This document shows positions 24,153 to 35,604 of a stretch of DNA of 58,436 bases, one piece after another (position 1 is the first letter of the stretch; each line of letters starts with the position of its first letter). Source of the DNA: Sistotremastrum niveocremeum HHB9708 (lineage: Eukaryota > Basidiomycota > Agaricomycetes > Sistotremastrales > Sistotremastraceae). Both the position numbers and the translations under genes were made by a program. The stretch is taken from positions 819,856-878,291 of the forward strand of contig KV419401.1 of NCBI GenBank assembly GCA_001630475.1. Direction: 5' to 3'. A model generated the notes under the pieces. The model saw nothing but the letters and a program-made list of their open reading frames with translations. It had not been told where the DNA came from and searched no databases.

Positions 24153-26578
24153 ATGACACAGAATAAGGCCACGCTTACGCACCTCAGTCGCAGGTCCCCT
24201 CGTGCAGCTCACACCATTGGGATGAGTGCTCTTGCCAGAGAATGTGAGGCAGTGAATACACCAGTAAGGTGGAACGCCGTACGGGACATTGTGTGTCGTC
24301 ACCTCCAGATAGGCAAGTCGTCAACACATACGTGTCGTCTTATTAGTATTGTTTCACTGATTCCATTCAAGCTGTCTCGACTTCCCGCGATATAAAACGA
24401 ATTATCAAGTCTGGCCAATGTGCTGCGATCGTCGAGAAAGTGGCAAAATGCGCTCAGGAGCATCAAAGCCCGAGGAACTATCGAGTGATCGGTGGAATAT
24501 TTCTCATCATCCGAGAACTTTCCTTGGACTCCATTCTGGCCGAGGAGGTCTATCGTCAAAGTGAGTCGCGACAAAGAACTCGAGAGTATGCAAAAATAAC
24601 CGCTTGTTCCATGAATTTCAGATCTCGACGACCTAGTCTTCCGAGCCCTTGACCCCGATACTGGGGTTCAGCAACTTGTCGCCCCCGCCATCCATGTCCT
24701 CGCACAACTCTCGGAGACATCGCCTACTGGTGACATTTCTCACAGGCTAGCTATCAAAGGAACAGGCATGACAGTCCGTGTACTCTCCAAGCACAAGGAA
24801 GATGCAGAGACGCAATTCATGCTCATAGTCCTTTTACACACTTATATCACCAAACTCTCCGGCCTACGTAATTTCCGTGAAGATGCCCTTACCGAGAACG
24901 AAATCAAGTTTCTCGAACTCTTTCGCGCAGCGCGAACGCTTGTGGACTTGTTAGAGAACCGAGTTAGGGGTCGGTTCTTGGACTGGGAAGGTCTCCGACT
25001 CATGAGCGATACGCTGACGTGGCTTTCTTTCTATCGGAGAGAGGCAATTCTGCAGCTCCCTTGCCTCAACGGCACTCGCATGTTCGTTGCCTTCATTCTT
25101 AGTCCTTGCCTGGCGGTTCGATGCAGAGGGCTGTTAGGTCTTCTTAACGTCCACAGTGCGAATTGTGAAGGCGAAGTCAGACTCTGCGACCCACACCTGT
25201 GCATGCGCATGCGAGGGCTCCCAAATATCGAGGCGCACATTCAGATCGCTTGTGATGCCTTTCTAAAAGAGCATGAAGGACGTTCCCGGCATGTGTTGGA
25301 GTCTGATGAAGACCTGCTAGCGGAAGAATGTCCCACCGAACCGGAAGTTCCGGTCCTCTTCCCATCCACTTTTGATGCTTACGATGCAGGGCTGCGAATG
25401 GTCGAATATGAGCTCAATGGTCCCGAGACAGAGGTAGAGTCGTTCGCGTATCCCACGGAAAGGATTTTTGGAACTTCTAGTCCGACAACTGCCATGTTCA
25501 CTGCCATGGAACGTGCCTTGCGATTGAAGCAAAAGGAATACGAAGCTGACGTAGTGAGGCTGGCAACCATGGTCCTATCCCTCCGACAATCAAAGAGTGA
25601 TGGAGCAGAATCTGAGCAAATTCGGCGAGTGTATTTTTCCGAGAGGCTCGCAGCGACGAACGGGGTTAAGCAGTGGCCTGACAACGCCTATTTCCATTAT
25701 GGACTCATCCGTTATCGATCTGGTTCCCGTCATCTTGAATCGGGCATGCGCGGTTTGCAGTGTACGGACTGCACTGCGTACCTTGAGGGGCAAATTCGGT
25801 ATCAGATGGCGCTGAACAAATTCACAATGGCGGTCACCCATTTGGCAATCTATGATGATCGATCAGACTGGTGGAAGGCAGGAGTTCAGTATCTTATGCA
25901 AATGCCAGCGAGCATTTCCGAGGCTACGAAGCAAGCAAGCAGTGGCTCCGCCGAAGCAAAAGTATTGCAACTCTTAGCGGCTGCCACGGCACTCATCACT
26001 CAGAATCAGAGGACGGATCTCAAGAAGCTTGATTTATCGGTTCGTACTATTGCGTTCGTCTAGCCCTCTGAACTTGCCTTCTGATGTTGGCCCATAGATT
26101 GCGGAAGCAGCGGAGGTACTCTCAACCAATAAATCCTTGGATTACGGAGAATTCGTAGCCGCCATGAATGACATCAACAGACACCGCGAGACCATTGCTC
26201 GTACATCCACCCCGTTCATTGATGCCATGAAGAGAATGCACGAGATCACTACTGAAAGGGAACAGATCGCTCAAGCATTGAAGAGAGAAGGAGTACCGGA
26301 AGATGCAGAACTCGAGAAGTCGATGGCAAAGGAGGCTGTGTACCACACGTATGACGACGGGCAGCCGGTTCTTCCGCAATGCTCATGGTGTCACCAAACA
26401 ACTATGGGGTTGAGGAAGTGTTCAAGATGCGAGAAGGTTAAGTACTGTGGGACCAAATGGTACGTATACTACTGTTCTCAATTTCTATCGTCTTTAACGT
26501 CTCTTCGTATCCAGTCAAAATCACCACTGGAGCAACGGTCATAAGCTAGAATGTATCTCTCCCGAGATTTCAGTTTGA
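24153..26578 (+). CDS. MYND-finger family protein M1
   Basis: Exons: 24153-24312, 24372-24560, 24622-26039, 26098-26459, 26515-26578 (2193 nt, 730 aa). Helical N-terminal body resembling ARM/HEAT repeats (STSRDIKRIIK, NYRVIGGIFLIIRELSLDS, CRGLLGLLNVHS), a central FDAYDAGLRMVEYELNGP block, a TPR-like block (GLQCTDCTAYLEGQIRY), a coiled-coil-like stretch, then a MYND zinc finger beginning CSWCHQTTMGLRKCSRCEK with KYCGTKC, HHW and HKLEC supplying the remaining ligands. MYND fingers bind proline-rich partner peptides (family knowledge). Intron 1 has a GC donor (GCAAGT at 24313). The last intron splits a ligand Cys codon (TG|T). Function unknown; closest to M3. Confidence 0.85.
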
Positions 26579-27344
26579 TGGAGCCCTCCCTCGAGTTCCT
26601 AACCCGACGGCCGTCCCGATAATGTCTAGCACTCACTGTGGCACAGTCTTTGATTCAAGTTTGGGCCCATTCCAACTTTAAATTCGATCTGGTTCAAATA
26701 GTAAGACTCGGACGGTCTGATTGGTGCTGCTCTACACCTCTTTCATGGACCTTTTCTTTTCTGTGCTCATCCTATTTCGTTTTTAAAAATTTCTTGGGAC
26801 ATTTAATGTTTTTTATGAACGTCTATTGCCCCTTTGGATATCTTCAGCCTCGATTCACCGTGTGCTCCGTGTTGCTCCTACAGCATGCATCCCTGACTGT
26901 CTGTACAATGGGATCGGGCTCATATAGCGGCCAATAGTAGCAAATTTTGTTAGTCTCAAAGTTTTCTCGGGCCTTGAACGCGTGACGACACGGTACGTCA
27001 CGTCACGCATGTCCCTTTGTATTCGGGTTTGTCAACGTCTCAAGATGTTACCGTCTCGATTTTTCGTCTAGTGTAAGCTTCCAGCACTTGTTATCTATCG
27101 TGTCCGTTAGGGACAATTTGTCAAGTCCCGAGTTCGTGCCCATGTACTTTCCTATAAGTACAAGATGAAGATATCTCGGCTTTAACGGAGTATCTTGGCG
27201 AGACTAGCCGAGGGCCGCCTTGTTCCCTTGCTTGTTCCATCCTGGTGTTGGGAGTCTCACAACTCATTTGACTTGAGACTTACAGGTCATACATTGCATC
27301 TCCACGCCTCCCTACCTCCTCCTATCATATCTGCCCATACTCCA
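26579..27344. promoter_or_regulatory. M1-M2 intergenic with conserved upstream element
   Basis: 766 bp without a gene: 3' flank of M1, then promoter of M2. It contains the 28-bp element at 26981-27008. Confidence 0.45.
26981..27008 (+). promoter_or_regulatory. 28-bp element upstream of M2 (shared with M4)
   Basis: An inverted pair CGTGACG ... CGTCACG followed by TCACGC, with core TACGTCACGTCACG. It matches 37660-37687 upstream of M4 with three differences, at nearly the same distance from the start codon (337 versus 359 bp). The core resembles a CRE/bZIP-type site (inference). Confidence 0.5.
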
Positions 27345-29706
27345 ATGAAATTCAACATCACTGAGCTCGAGAAGCAGTGTGAGCTCGCCGACGACTGGGA
27401 GAGTCTGGGTGGCATCGTTTCTCGTTACCTTGAAATTCGTAAGTTTGGGTCCTCTTTGACTTCCCTTGGTCGATTATATCGCCGCAGCCCTCTCCACTCC
27501 TCGCGACGTTCAGCGGATCCTCAAAAAACAGTCAGGTGCTGAAGCGATCCGGAAGCTCGTGATCTGCTCCCAGTGCCACACCAGTGACAAGGTCTTCGCT
27601 GGAATCATGATATGCATGCGTAATATATCTGAAGACTCCATCTTGGCAAGACACATATATGAACAAAGTAAGTGATGCCTAAGCTCGTTGCATGCTATAC
27701 CGGTACTGAATCACATCAGATCTTCATGACTTGGCCATTCGGTACCTTGCCATCCCACGGAATTCTCGCGTTCACAGAATCGCGATTCTGACATTCATTG
27801 ATTTGTTGCTCAGAGCTCCCATCCTGGAGAATGCCTACGACCTGACTATCAGAGGATTGCCTAAGCTTGTACGCATCATTTCCGACCCAGTGGTCCTGAC
27901 GGATGTCCGCCAGAGCCGCCTTCTGCGAGCAATTATCTCGGGTCTGCCGGATATGTTAGCCAGACTCAGCACATACAAATTCATCAAAGAAGAAGAACTG
28001 TCGACGTCTGTTGTCCAATCTTTCCAGCTTCCATCGTTGGCAAAGACATTGATTGAGTTATTACTCGATCCCACGAGATTCGATTTGTCTCGGTCATGGG
28101 GCCATCTGCAATTTATTGCTATTTCATTGGTCTGGATCGCCTACTTTGAAACCAAGGCTATCCACAACCTACCCGATCAAAAAGGTGTCACGTTCTTTGT
28201 GGCTTTGACCACCGGTTCCTCCGTTAGCCTGCGGTGCAGCGGATTTTTGGGTCTCCTGAATCGTTGTTCTCGGGATTACTGCCAGGACTGTCAGGAGATT
28301 CAATTTTGCTCGCCGCAGCTAATATACACCGACCATTCTATTGATGGTCCAGAAGCACAGATGAGGATGTTCAAAGAGCAAGAGATGGAAGAGAAGAACG
28401 AAGATGATGGCGCGGACCAAGTCAATGTCCAAGCCAAAAACAACGACAGTGCTGTCAAAGCGGACAGAGATACAGTCGACAGGTCCATATGTGTGGTCTC
28501 ACCATCCCACCTCTACGACATAGCCATGCGATTTGTCCATTTCCTACTTCAGGGCCCTCAGAGCAACGAAGAATCCTACCAAATGCCTTACATACGGCTT
28601 TTCGAGTCTGCCGACATTATGAAAAGCGGTGCACTTCTCGACATGATACCAGCCCTAAAATCACATGGGAAGGAATGTGAAGCTGAGGTCGTACTTCTTG
28701 GTGTTCTTCTATCCCGCTTTGAACAACAGAAAAGTACAAACGAGGATCGCGAGGAACTTTATCTTCAATACATGACGACACGCTCTATGGCAGACGAAGC
28801 AGTCAGGCGATGGCCTAACAATTGCTACTTTTACTATGCGATGATCAGAGGTCAAACTGGGGAAGATTATCTGGAATGGGCCGCTAAAGGACTGCAGTGT
28901 AGCGACTGCACTCCTTATCTCAAGGGTCAGATTCACTACCAAACCTCGCTGAACCTTTTCGGTATAGCCGTAACATATTTTTCCTCGGCTACCTATGACT
29001 ATCAGTGGTGGTCACGAGGAGCGAACTCCCTAAAGAGAGCCGGAGACATTATCTCGCAAGCTCTGCGCTGTCTGGAACCCGGCTGTCCGCAGGAACGGAT
29101 GATGGTAATCCTCCGATTCACGACAAATTTGCTAATTGGGATTGACACCAATCTGAGCGAGCTTTACGTATGTGCTCGTGACTGATAGGCTATTGGCTTT
29201 TATGCTGACGACTATGTAGTGCAATCAGGCCAAAGAAGCTCTCGAAACACTTCGCACAAAGGGATTCACTGAATATTTGGAGTTACGTGCTGCTATTGGC
29301 GATCTCCTTGAGTTTCGAGCCAAAGCATCAGATGATTGGTCATCCTTCCTTTCGCAAATGGAGAAACTTGATCATGTTGTTGTCGAGTCTCGGAGATTCA
29401 AAGAATTCCAGATAGGCGAAATATGGGAGAAGCCAAAGCGAAAACAAAGTCTGTCCAAATTGGAGCGTACGAGATGCATCTATCAGGCTCGGCTGCCTCA
29501 ATGTGCAGCGTGTGGAAACCCCAGTATGGGACTTAAAGTGTGTGCCAGGTGCGGAAAAGTGAAATATTGCAAGAAAGCCTGGTTCGTTATCTCCCGTGTC
29601 AATGCGACTCAAAGTTGAGACTTCTGATTCGCTTTTTGACAGCCAAGAGTCGCACTGGAAAGAAATCCATAAGAAGGAGTGTAGATCCCCTGAAATTTCC
29701 GTATAG
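27345..29706 (+). CDS. MYND-finger family protein M2
   Basis: Exons: 27345-27438, 27488-27667, 27720-29167, 29220-29581, 29643-29706 (2148 nt, 715 aa). Same domain order as M1: STPRDVQRILKKQSG, VRIISDPVVLTD-type helical body, CSGFLGLLNRCSRDY, an acidic/charged insert around residues 310-345 (EEKNEDDGADQVN), YDIAMRFVHFLLQGPQ, GLQCSDCTPYLKGQIHY, and a MYND finger starting CAACGNPSMGLKVCARCGK with KYCKKAC, SHW and HKKEC. Start MKFNITELEKQCELADDWES is conserved in position with M4. Closest to M4. Downstream, on the opposite strand, lies the decayed repeat-peptide gene. Confidence 0.85.
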
Positions 29707-29914
29707 GATAAGTTTGAGACTTGATGTTTCTGCCTCGTTGTGCTCAAGAGCCTTTGACGGTGAACAGTGTAGTTTAAGGAAAGCGTGTCTATATGTCGTA
29801 GATGTACAGGATACAATGTTCCAATTGTGATGCATTTAATGACCCGGTGCGCGAGTTTCTGTGTGACAAGGCAGATCTTCAGCGAACGCGGGATGACGCA
29901 TCAAAGAGCATTAT

Positions 29915-30465
29915 GGCCTACCTCTTACGCACTAATCCGGCTATCAGCGCTGCTAGACAAGGCTGAATGAGTCGTTGAGACGTCGACGTTTGGACCCTAG
30001 CAAGACGGAATGAGTGGTTCTCACCATATCAGTCCTCTAGACAAGATCAACTTGTTTCATTCGTTGATCGTTAGCGGTACTACGGACAATCTCATCATAT
30101 TGCAGATAGATAGCCGGCAAATGTGCTTCAGACAGCTCCTCTCGGTTAAGGTTAAGGACCAACCTGTTTGATTTATGACGGAGTTGGGATTGACGTGAAT
30201 GGTACGACAGAGGAAACACAGAAGGTGAGACATACCAGATTACTCCCTCCGAGCAAGGATCTACTACATTTGCAACCACACTTTCTATACCTCATTGTGT
30301 CTGGATGGGAGAGATCGGATAGAGGACGCGGCACACAAAGCGACGTTTTCAATAGAGTAGAGTGCTGCCAGTGGGGATTCCAGTTCCGGTCATAAATTGT
30401 CGCTCTCGGAAGTCTTCTCGAGCCAGATTTTCGCGAAGACAAGAGTATTTCCCGAATATATCAAG
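29915..30465 (-). pseudogene. decayed repeat-peptide gene (copy of 40585-41305)
   Basis: On the minus strand the 3' half of the peptide gene is recognisable in order: VANVVDPCSEGVI then TG|gtatgt (module 4 equivalent, 30285-30235); a module with two in-frame TAA codons around PRGAVC (about 30160-30128); a module reading KQVDL then a stop (about 30065-30030); and a terminal exon near 29955-29925 (AGCCGGATTAGTG versus AGCCGGATCAGTG). Upstream sequence at 30388-30465 resembles 41453-41535. Signal-peptide exon and first modules are missing. It occupies the same convergent position after M2 as the intact gene after M4. Confidence 0.7.
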
Positions 30466-30633
30466 AAAAGGGGTACTGATGTTAACAATCGTAGCCTGCT
30501 ATATGAAGGTGTTATTTTCGCATTGTAAGCTGAGCGCTGAGATATGTGGCTGGATGCATGGATGAGATAAGAAGAATTCAGCTATGATTTGGCTATGATC
30601 CCGTCGCTGATCCGGATGTAGCTGACGTAGGAG

Positions 30634-30672
30634 GCTCAGCGGGATTACTCATTCAGGAAATCTCAAATTACC
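30634..30672 (+). promoter_or_regulatory. conserved block upstream of M3 (shared with M1)
   Basis: 39-bp counterpart of 23884-23922 (GCTCAGCGGGATTAC ... AAATCTCAAATTACC), 133 bp before the M3 start used here. Confidence 0.4.
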
Positions 30673-30804
30673 GATACGACGACGCTCTCGAGCTCGAGCT
30701 CGAGCTCATCCGCTGCTATTCTCAATTTCGTAAGATCCAGCACACTCTCCCAGACTACAGGCTATTCTGCTGGGCTCTAGACCTCTGAATCGCCAGCCGG
30801 AACC

Positions 30805-33236
30805 GTGACGACCAGCAGGGGACCCAAGATGCCGCAGACCAAGGGCTCGCATACCCAGCTGCCAGTGAAACATCGCTCTCCTCGTGTAGCTCATGCTATT
30901 GGTATGAGTGATATTGCTATAGAATGCGAGACAGTAAATACACCTATACGATGGCATGCTGTACGGGACATTGTGTGTCGTCACCTACGGATAGGTAAGT
31001 CGTAAAAACCTACGCGTCCTCTTGTCAATACCGTATCACTGATTGCATTAAAGCTGTCTCGACTTCACGCGATATAAAGAGAATCATCAAGTCTGGCCAA
31101 GGCGCTGCGATCGTAGACAAAGTGGCAACATGCGCTCGGGAGCATCAAAGCCCCAGGAACTATCGAGTCATTGGTGGGATACTGCTCATTATCCGAGAGC
31201 TTTCCTTGGACACTATTCTGGCCGCGGAGATCTATACTCAAAGTGAGTTAGGATTAAGAAACCAATGATTTCGTGACAATAACCGCTTGCGCCATGGTCT
31301 TTAGATCTCGACGACGTAGTCTTGCGACACCTCGATCCTGATACTGCGGTACAGGATCTTGTTTCTCCCGCCGTCCAAACTCTCGTGCAACTCTTGGAGA
31401 CATCGCCCAGTGAAGACATTGCTCAGAGGTTAGCTGTCAAAGGAACAGGATTGGCAGTCCGTGTACTCTCCAAACACAACGAAGACCCGGAGACCGATTT
31501 CCTGCTCGTAGCCCTCGTACAATCCTGCGTTTCCAGACTCTGCTCACAGCGTTGCTTCCCTAAACATACCCTCACTGCTAAGGAGATCAGGTCTCTCGAA
31601 CTATTTCGGGCGGCGAGAACCCTCGTCGACTTGATGGAAAACCGAGTGATGGGCCGGCCATTGGACTGGGACGTTCTGCGACTCACTACCGATTGTCTAA
31701 CATGGATTGCGTTCTATCAACGAGAGGCCATTCTGCAGCTCCCGTGCTTCACTGGAATTCGAATGTTTGTTACCTTCATGCTCAGTCCGTCCTTGGTGAC
31801 TCGGTGCAGAGGGCTCTTGGGTCTCCTTAACGTTCACTGTGTGAACTACGAAGGTGAAATCAGGCTCTGCGACCCACACCTTTGCATGCGCATGCGTGGC
31901 CTCCCACCTATTGAGACGCATATCCAGAATACTTGTGACGCCTACATGAAAGATCACAAAGAAGCTCTGCAGCGTCGAGTCGAACAAGAGCGGGAAGAAC
32001 GTCTCACGAACCCAGAACCCGAGCTTTCCGCTTTCGATGCTTATGGAGCAGGGCTGCGAATGGTCGAATATGAGCTCAATGGTCCCGAGACAGAGGCAAA
32101 CTCGTTCGCTTATCCTACCGAAAAGATTTTTGGAACTTCTAGTCCGACAACTGACATGTTCACTGCAATGGAACGTGCCTTGCGATTGAAGCAAAAGGAA
32201 TATGAAGCTGACGTAGTGAGGCTGGCAACCATGGTCCTATCCATCCGACAATCGAAGAGTAATGGAGCAAAATCTGAGCAAATTCGGCGAGTGTATTTTT
32301 CCGAGAGGCTCGCAGCGGCAAACGGCGTCAAGAAGTGGCCCAACAGCTGCTATTTCTATTATGCACTCATCCGGTATCGATATGGCTCTCGTCATCTGGA
32401 ATCGGGATTGCGCGGGGTACAGTGCACAGACTGCACTCCATACCTCGCAGGGCAGATTCGTTACCAGATGGCGCTGAATAAGTTCACTATGGCGGTCACC
32501 CACCTGTCGATCTATGATCATCGATCAGAATGGTGGGAAACTGGAGTGCAATATCTTGTGCAGCTACCAGCGAGCATTTCAGAAGCTTCAAAGCAGATAC
32601 GAGCTTCTTCCGCCGAAGCCAAAGTTCTGCAACTCTTAGCGGCTGCCACGGCACTCCTTACTCAGAATCAGAAGGCTGATTTCGGAAAGCTCGATGCCTC
32701 GGTCTGTACTCTTGCCTCCGTTAAAAATTCCGAACTCGTATTCTGATGTTCAGACATAGATTGTGGAAGCGGTAGAGGTACTCACAGCCAAGAAATCTGA
32801 GGAATTCGAGGAACTCAGAGCCGCTATGAGTGAAGTCGAAAGATACCGCAAGATCTTTGCTCGGACATCCGCCCCATTGATTGACGCTATGAAGACAATG
32901 CCCGAGATCGCAACCGAAAGACAACGCATTGCTCAAGCGTTGAAGAGAGAAGAGGTTCTGAAAGATGCCGAACTCGAGAAGTCAATGGCCGATGACGCTG
33001 AATACTACCTCTTCGATGATGGCCAGCCGATCCTTCCACAATGTTCGTGGTGTCACCGATCAAGTATGGGGTTGAAAAAGTGTTCAAGATGCGAAAAAGT
33101 GAAGTATTGCGGGCCCAAGTGGTATGTATTTCATTGTCCTCAGACCTCCTGCTATCCTCAACTTCAGCTGTGATTCAGTCAACAGAAACACTGGAGCAAT
33201 GGCCATAAGCTCGAATGCATCTCCCCCGAGATTTAA
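30805..33236 (+). CDS. MYND-finger family protein M3
   Basis: Exons: 30805-30994, 31054-31242, 31305-32701, 32760-33121, 33179-33236 (2196 nt, 731 aa); start at MTTSRGPK or eight codons later at MPQTKGS. Same architecture as M1: IAIECETVNTPIRW, helical repeats, CRGLLGLLNVHCVNY, FDAYGAGLRMVEYELNGP, GVQCTDCTPYLAGQIRY, and a finger starting CSWCHRSSMGLKKCSRCEK with KYCGPKC, KHW and HKLEC. Unlike M1 its first intron has a canonical GT donor. The final exon is 58 nt, two codons shorter than in the other paralogues. A tract around 32047-32310 is nearly identical to M1 (25388-25650), far above the flanks. Confidence 0.85.
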
Positions 33237-33916
33237 GTTTGATAGATCATGATTCGCATTCCGTTTTGTTATTTTTTTTCTATATATTCGTTTCTGCTCA
33301 TCCTTTCGACTTTGCACGTCCTCGAAGACCTCATATGTATATTCATTTTTTGTCTTTCGATTTCTTTCGATTCGTAGAATGGACTCTCGCGTCATCTGAT
33401 AGTGTTCCTTCGAGGATCCAAACGTGCCCTCACAACGCAAAGTATACTCCATTAAGTCAGTGTGCTTCCTAGATTACAATATTCCGACCAGAGGTACAGC
33501 TTATGATCTCCAGCATCGTAGTCCAGCACCCATTCCTTGGATTCCGCCGTCCTTCATTCTTTCGATTTCACTTCCGAACCCCGACCCGATTTTCACCGCG
33601 ATCACGTTCATTTTCGAGTTTCATCGTAGACGCACTTCCTCAAGCTCGCAAGCATTTCTTTAGGTTCCCTCAGGTTTATATTGAATTATAGCCTCTCGTT
33701 ACGGCCTAGAAGAAGTTCTGAACCCCCTATCTCCAATTCCCACAGGCAATTGAGAAATCAAGTGAAGGTATCTGACTTTATGAAACTAGGCAAGGTGGAA
33801 ACTCAACGCCTTTTAGCAAAGAAGGACTACCTGTAAAATCTTGAATCTCGGGTACCATAAATCCTGGATGTAAACGAACAATGAGCAACGAAACGACGAC
33901 TCAACCACATGACAAA
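33237..33916. other. intergenic, T-rich, no gene seen
   Basis: 3' flank of M3 with pyrimidine-rich stretches; short ORFs of biased composition only. Confidence 0.4.
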
Positions 33917-34923
33917 TCATACCTCACAAACGACAAAGCCGTCTATCAAGACTCTGAAGATGATGCTATCCATCACGTCGCATAAGTCTCTAATCCCCAC
34001 AGCTTTCGTATTCGTGCTGAGCTGCCATACCACTCCATTGAACATTTTCTCGATTTGTGTAATGTCTCTGGCAATTATGTCTGGCGCAGTCGGATGCTTT
34101 GCATTGGACTTTGTCCATCCCGGCGAAGGGCTTGGTAATGACGGAAGATGGATAGTGATGGCGCGCTTCGTTGTATGAGGGGGAAGAACTCCATCGTGAG
34201 AGAGTGGGGGAAGGAGAAGATCCAGCTGGGAAACAGCTGCTTTATACAATGCCTGCCGGTCGAAAGTCGTTCTCCTGGGCGGAACATTAGGCTCGTAGTC
34301 TGAAGTTTGTGATATACGTACGAATCATCCGCCATATACAGCAGCCTGTACCTGTTCTTCAACCGAGCAAGGACCGTGCGATCTATTTCGGCGTGTTCCT
34401 CCAGGCTTCGCGGAATACATGCTCCGCTCCCACCTAGGAGAGAATTCGGTGGCGAAGGATCAACTTGAGGTGGGTTAGGAGAAGAATGATATGGTGAGGC
34501 ATCATGAACAGAAGGCGGGGAAGTGCTTTCGGGCTACGTATTGTCCAGAATCACATCGTGGTTTGGCGATGGGATCGTTTCGTCGGGTGGATGAGGCACA
34601 TTGGCGACGATGCTTGAGATGACTGGTGCCTCATGAATAAGACGACAATGACGACAATCTGGCTGGTCAATTGAACGCGAAGAAGTTGGGAGGCATTGGG
34701 GGTATTCCAGGACGAGCTCTTCATATGGAGGCGCAGCTTCACTGGAATGGATTGAGACGGACATGACAGGGGATGGATACTGAAGGAGAGAACAGCCAAA
34801 GTCGGGTCGATCGCAGTAGATAACATGGAATAGCACCCGTTTTCCTGGTGTTCGGCGACGCCATCTGTGGGAGGATTGTCGAGGCCGGTGACAGCTCAGC
34901 TTGGTGCACAGTAGCAGCTCCAC
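33917..34923 (-). pseudogene. possible broken gene, unknown product
   Basis: One minus-strand frame is protein-like from 34923 (MELLLCTKLSCHRPRQ...) through a PPYEELVLEYP segment to a TAG at 34534, then continues in the same frame (PESTSPPSVHDAS ... LEEHAEIDRTVLARLKNRYR) to about 34300. A different frame then looks coding to 33917 (KAAVSQLDLLLPPLSHDG...). I found no intron that removes the stop or joins the frames. No family recognised. Either a decayed gene or chance ORFs. Confidence 0.25.
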
Positions 34924-35604
34924 TCTTCATCTCAATTCGCATCATAAAATCATCTCTGATAGATGCCTGCTATCGTTGATAAACCGAAGATGAGATTGAA
35001 TATCCATGGATGCAGCGGCCTGGTCGCTCGGTTGAGATAAGAGAAGCTTTGTCGTTGGCATAAAGACAATAGAGAGACTTAAATGACACATGAGAAAATT
35101 TGTGCGCACCGCTCCACGAAGGATTGGATACTCACCTTCATCACGACGGCGAGGCTGGGTCTAGCCAGCAGCACTGGCAGCAGGCTCTCAGTCTCAAAAT
35201 TCGGCACAGCGAGCCTGGCTGTTCTTGCGAGCACCATGAGCCCTATCTCAGCTCCGGGTCATCAAAGTTTGTATACGAAGAGTGGTCAGTATCAAAGGAA
35301 GTAGTTTGGCCATGAAGCTTGAAGTTTAGACCGTTGGACCGTGACGGAGGGTAGCTGCTTAGTAAGCAGAGCCTGACACGTACATGTACGACCTGCACGC
35401 CATTCTCTTCAACCGACGCAATTTCTATACGGACTACTTAATCCATAAGCTTCAAGGATATGCCCTGCTATCTTGGAGCTATCGCCGTGTCATTTTGACA
35501 TCACATAGCTGCCTCGATCTATGAGATGGCGAATCTTTGAGAATTTATTCTTTTAAAAAGCTTGTCCGCATTGTCCAGCTTAAGTATGTACATGAGAGCT
35601 GTAT
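34924..35604. other. intergenic, no gene supported
   Basis: Short ORFs on the plus strand (35083-35315) lack features. Otherwise 3' flank of F-box gene D. Confidence 0.35.
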
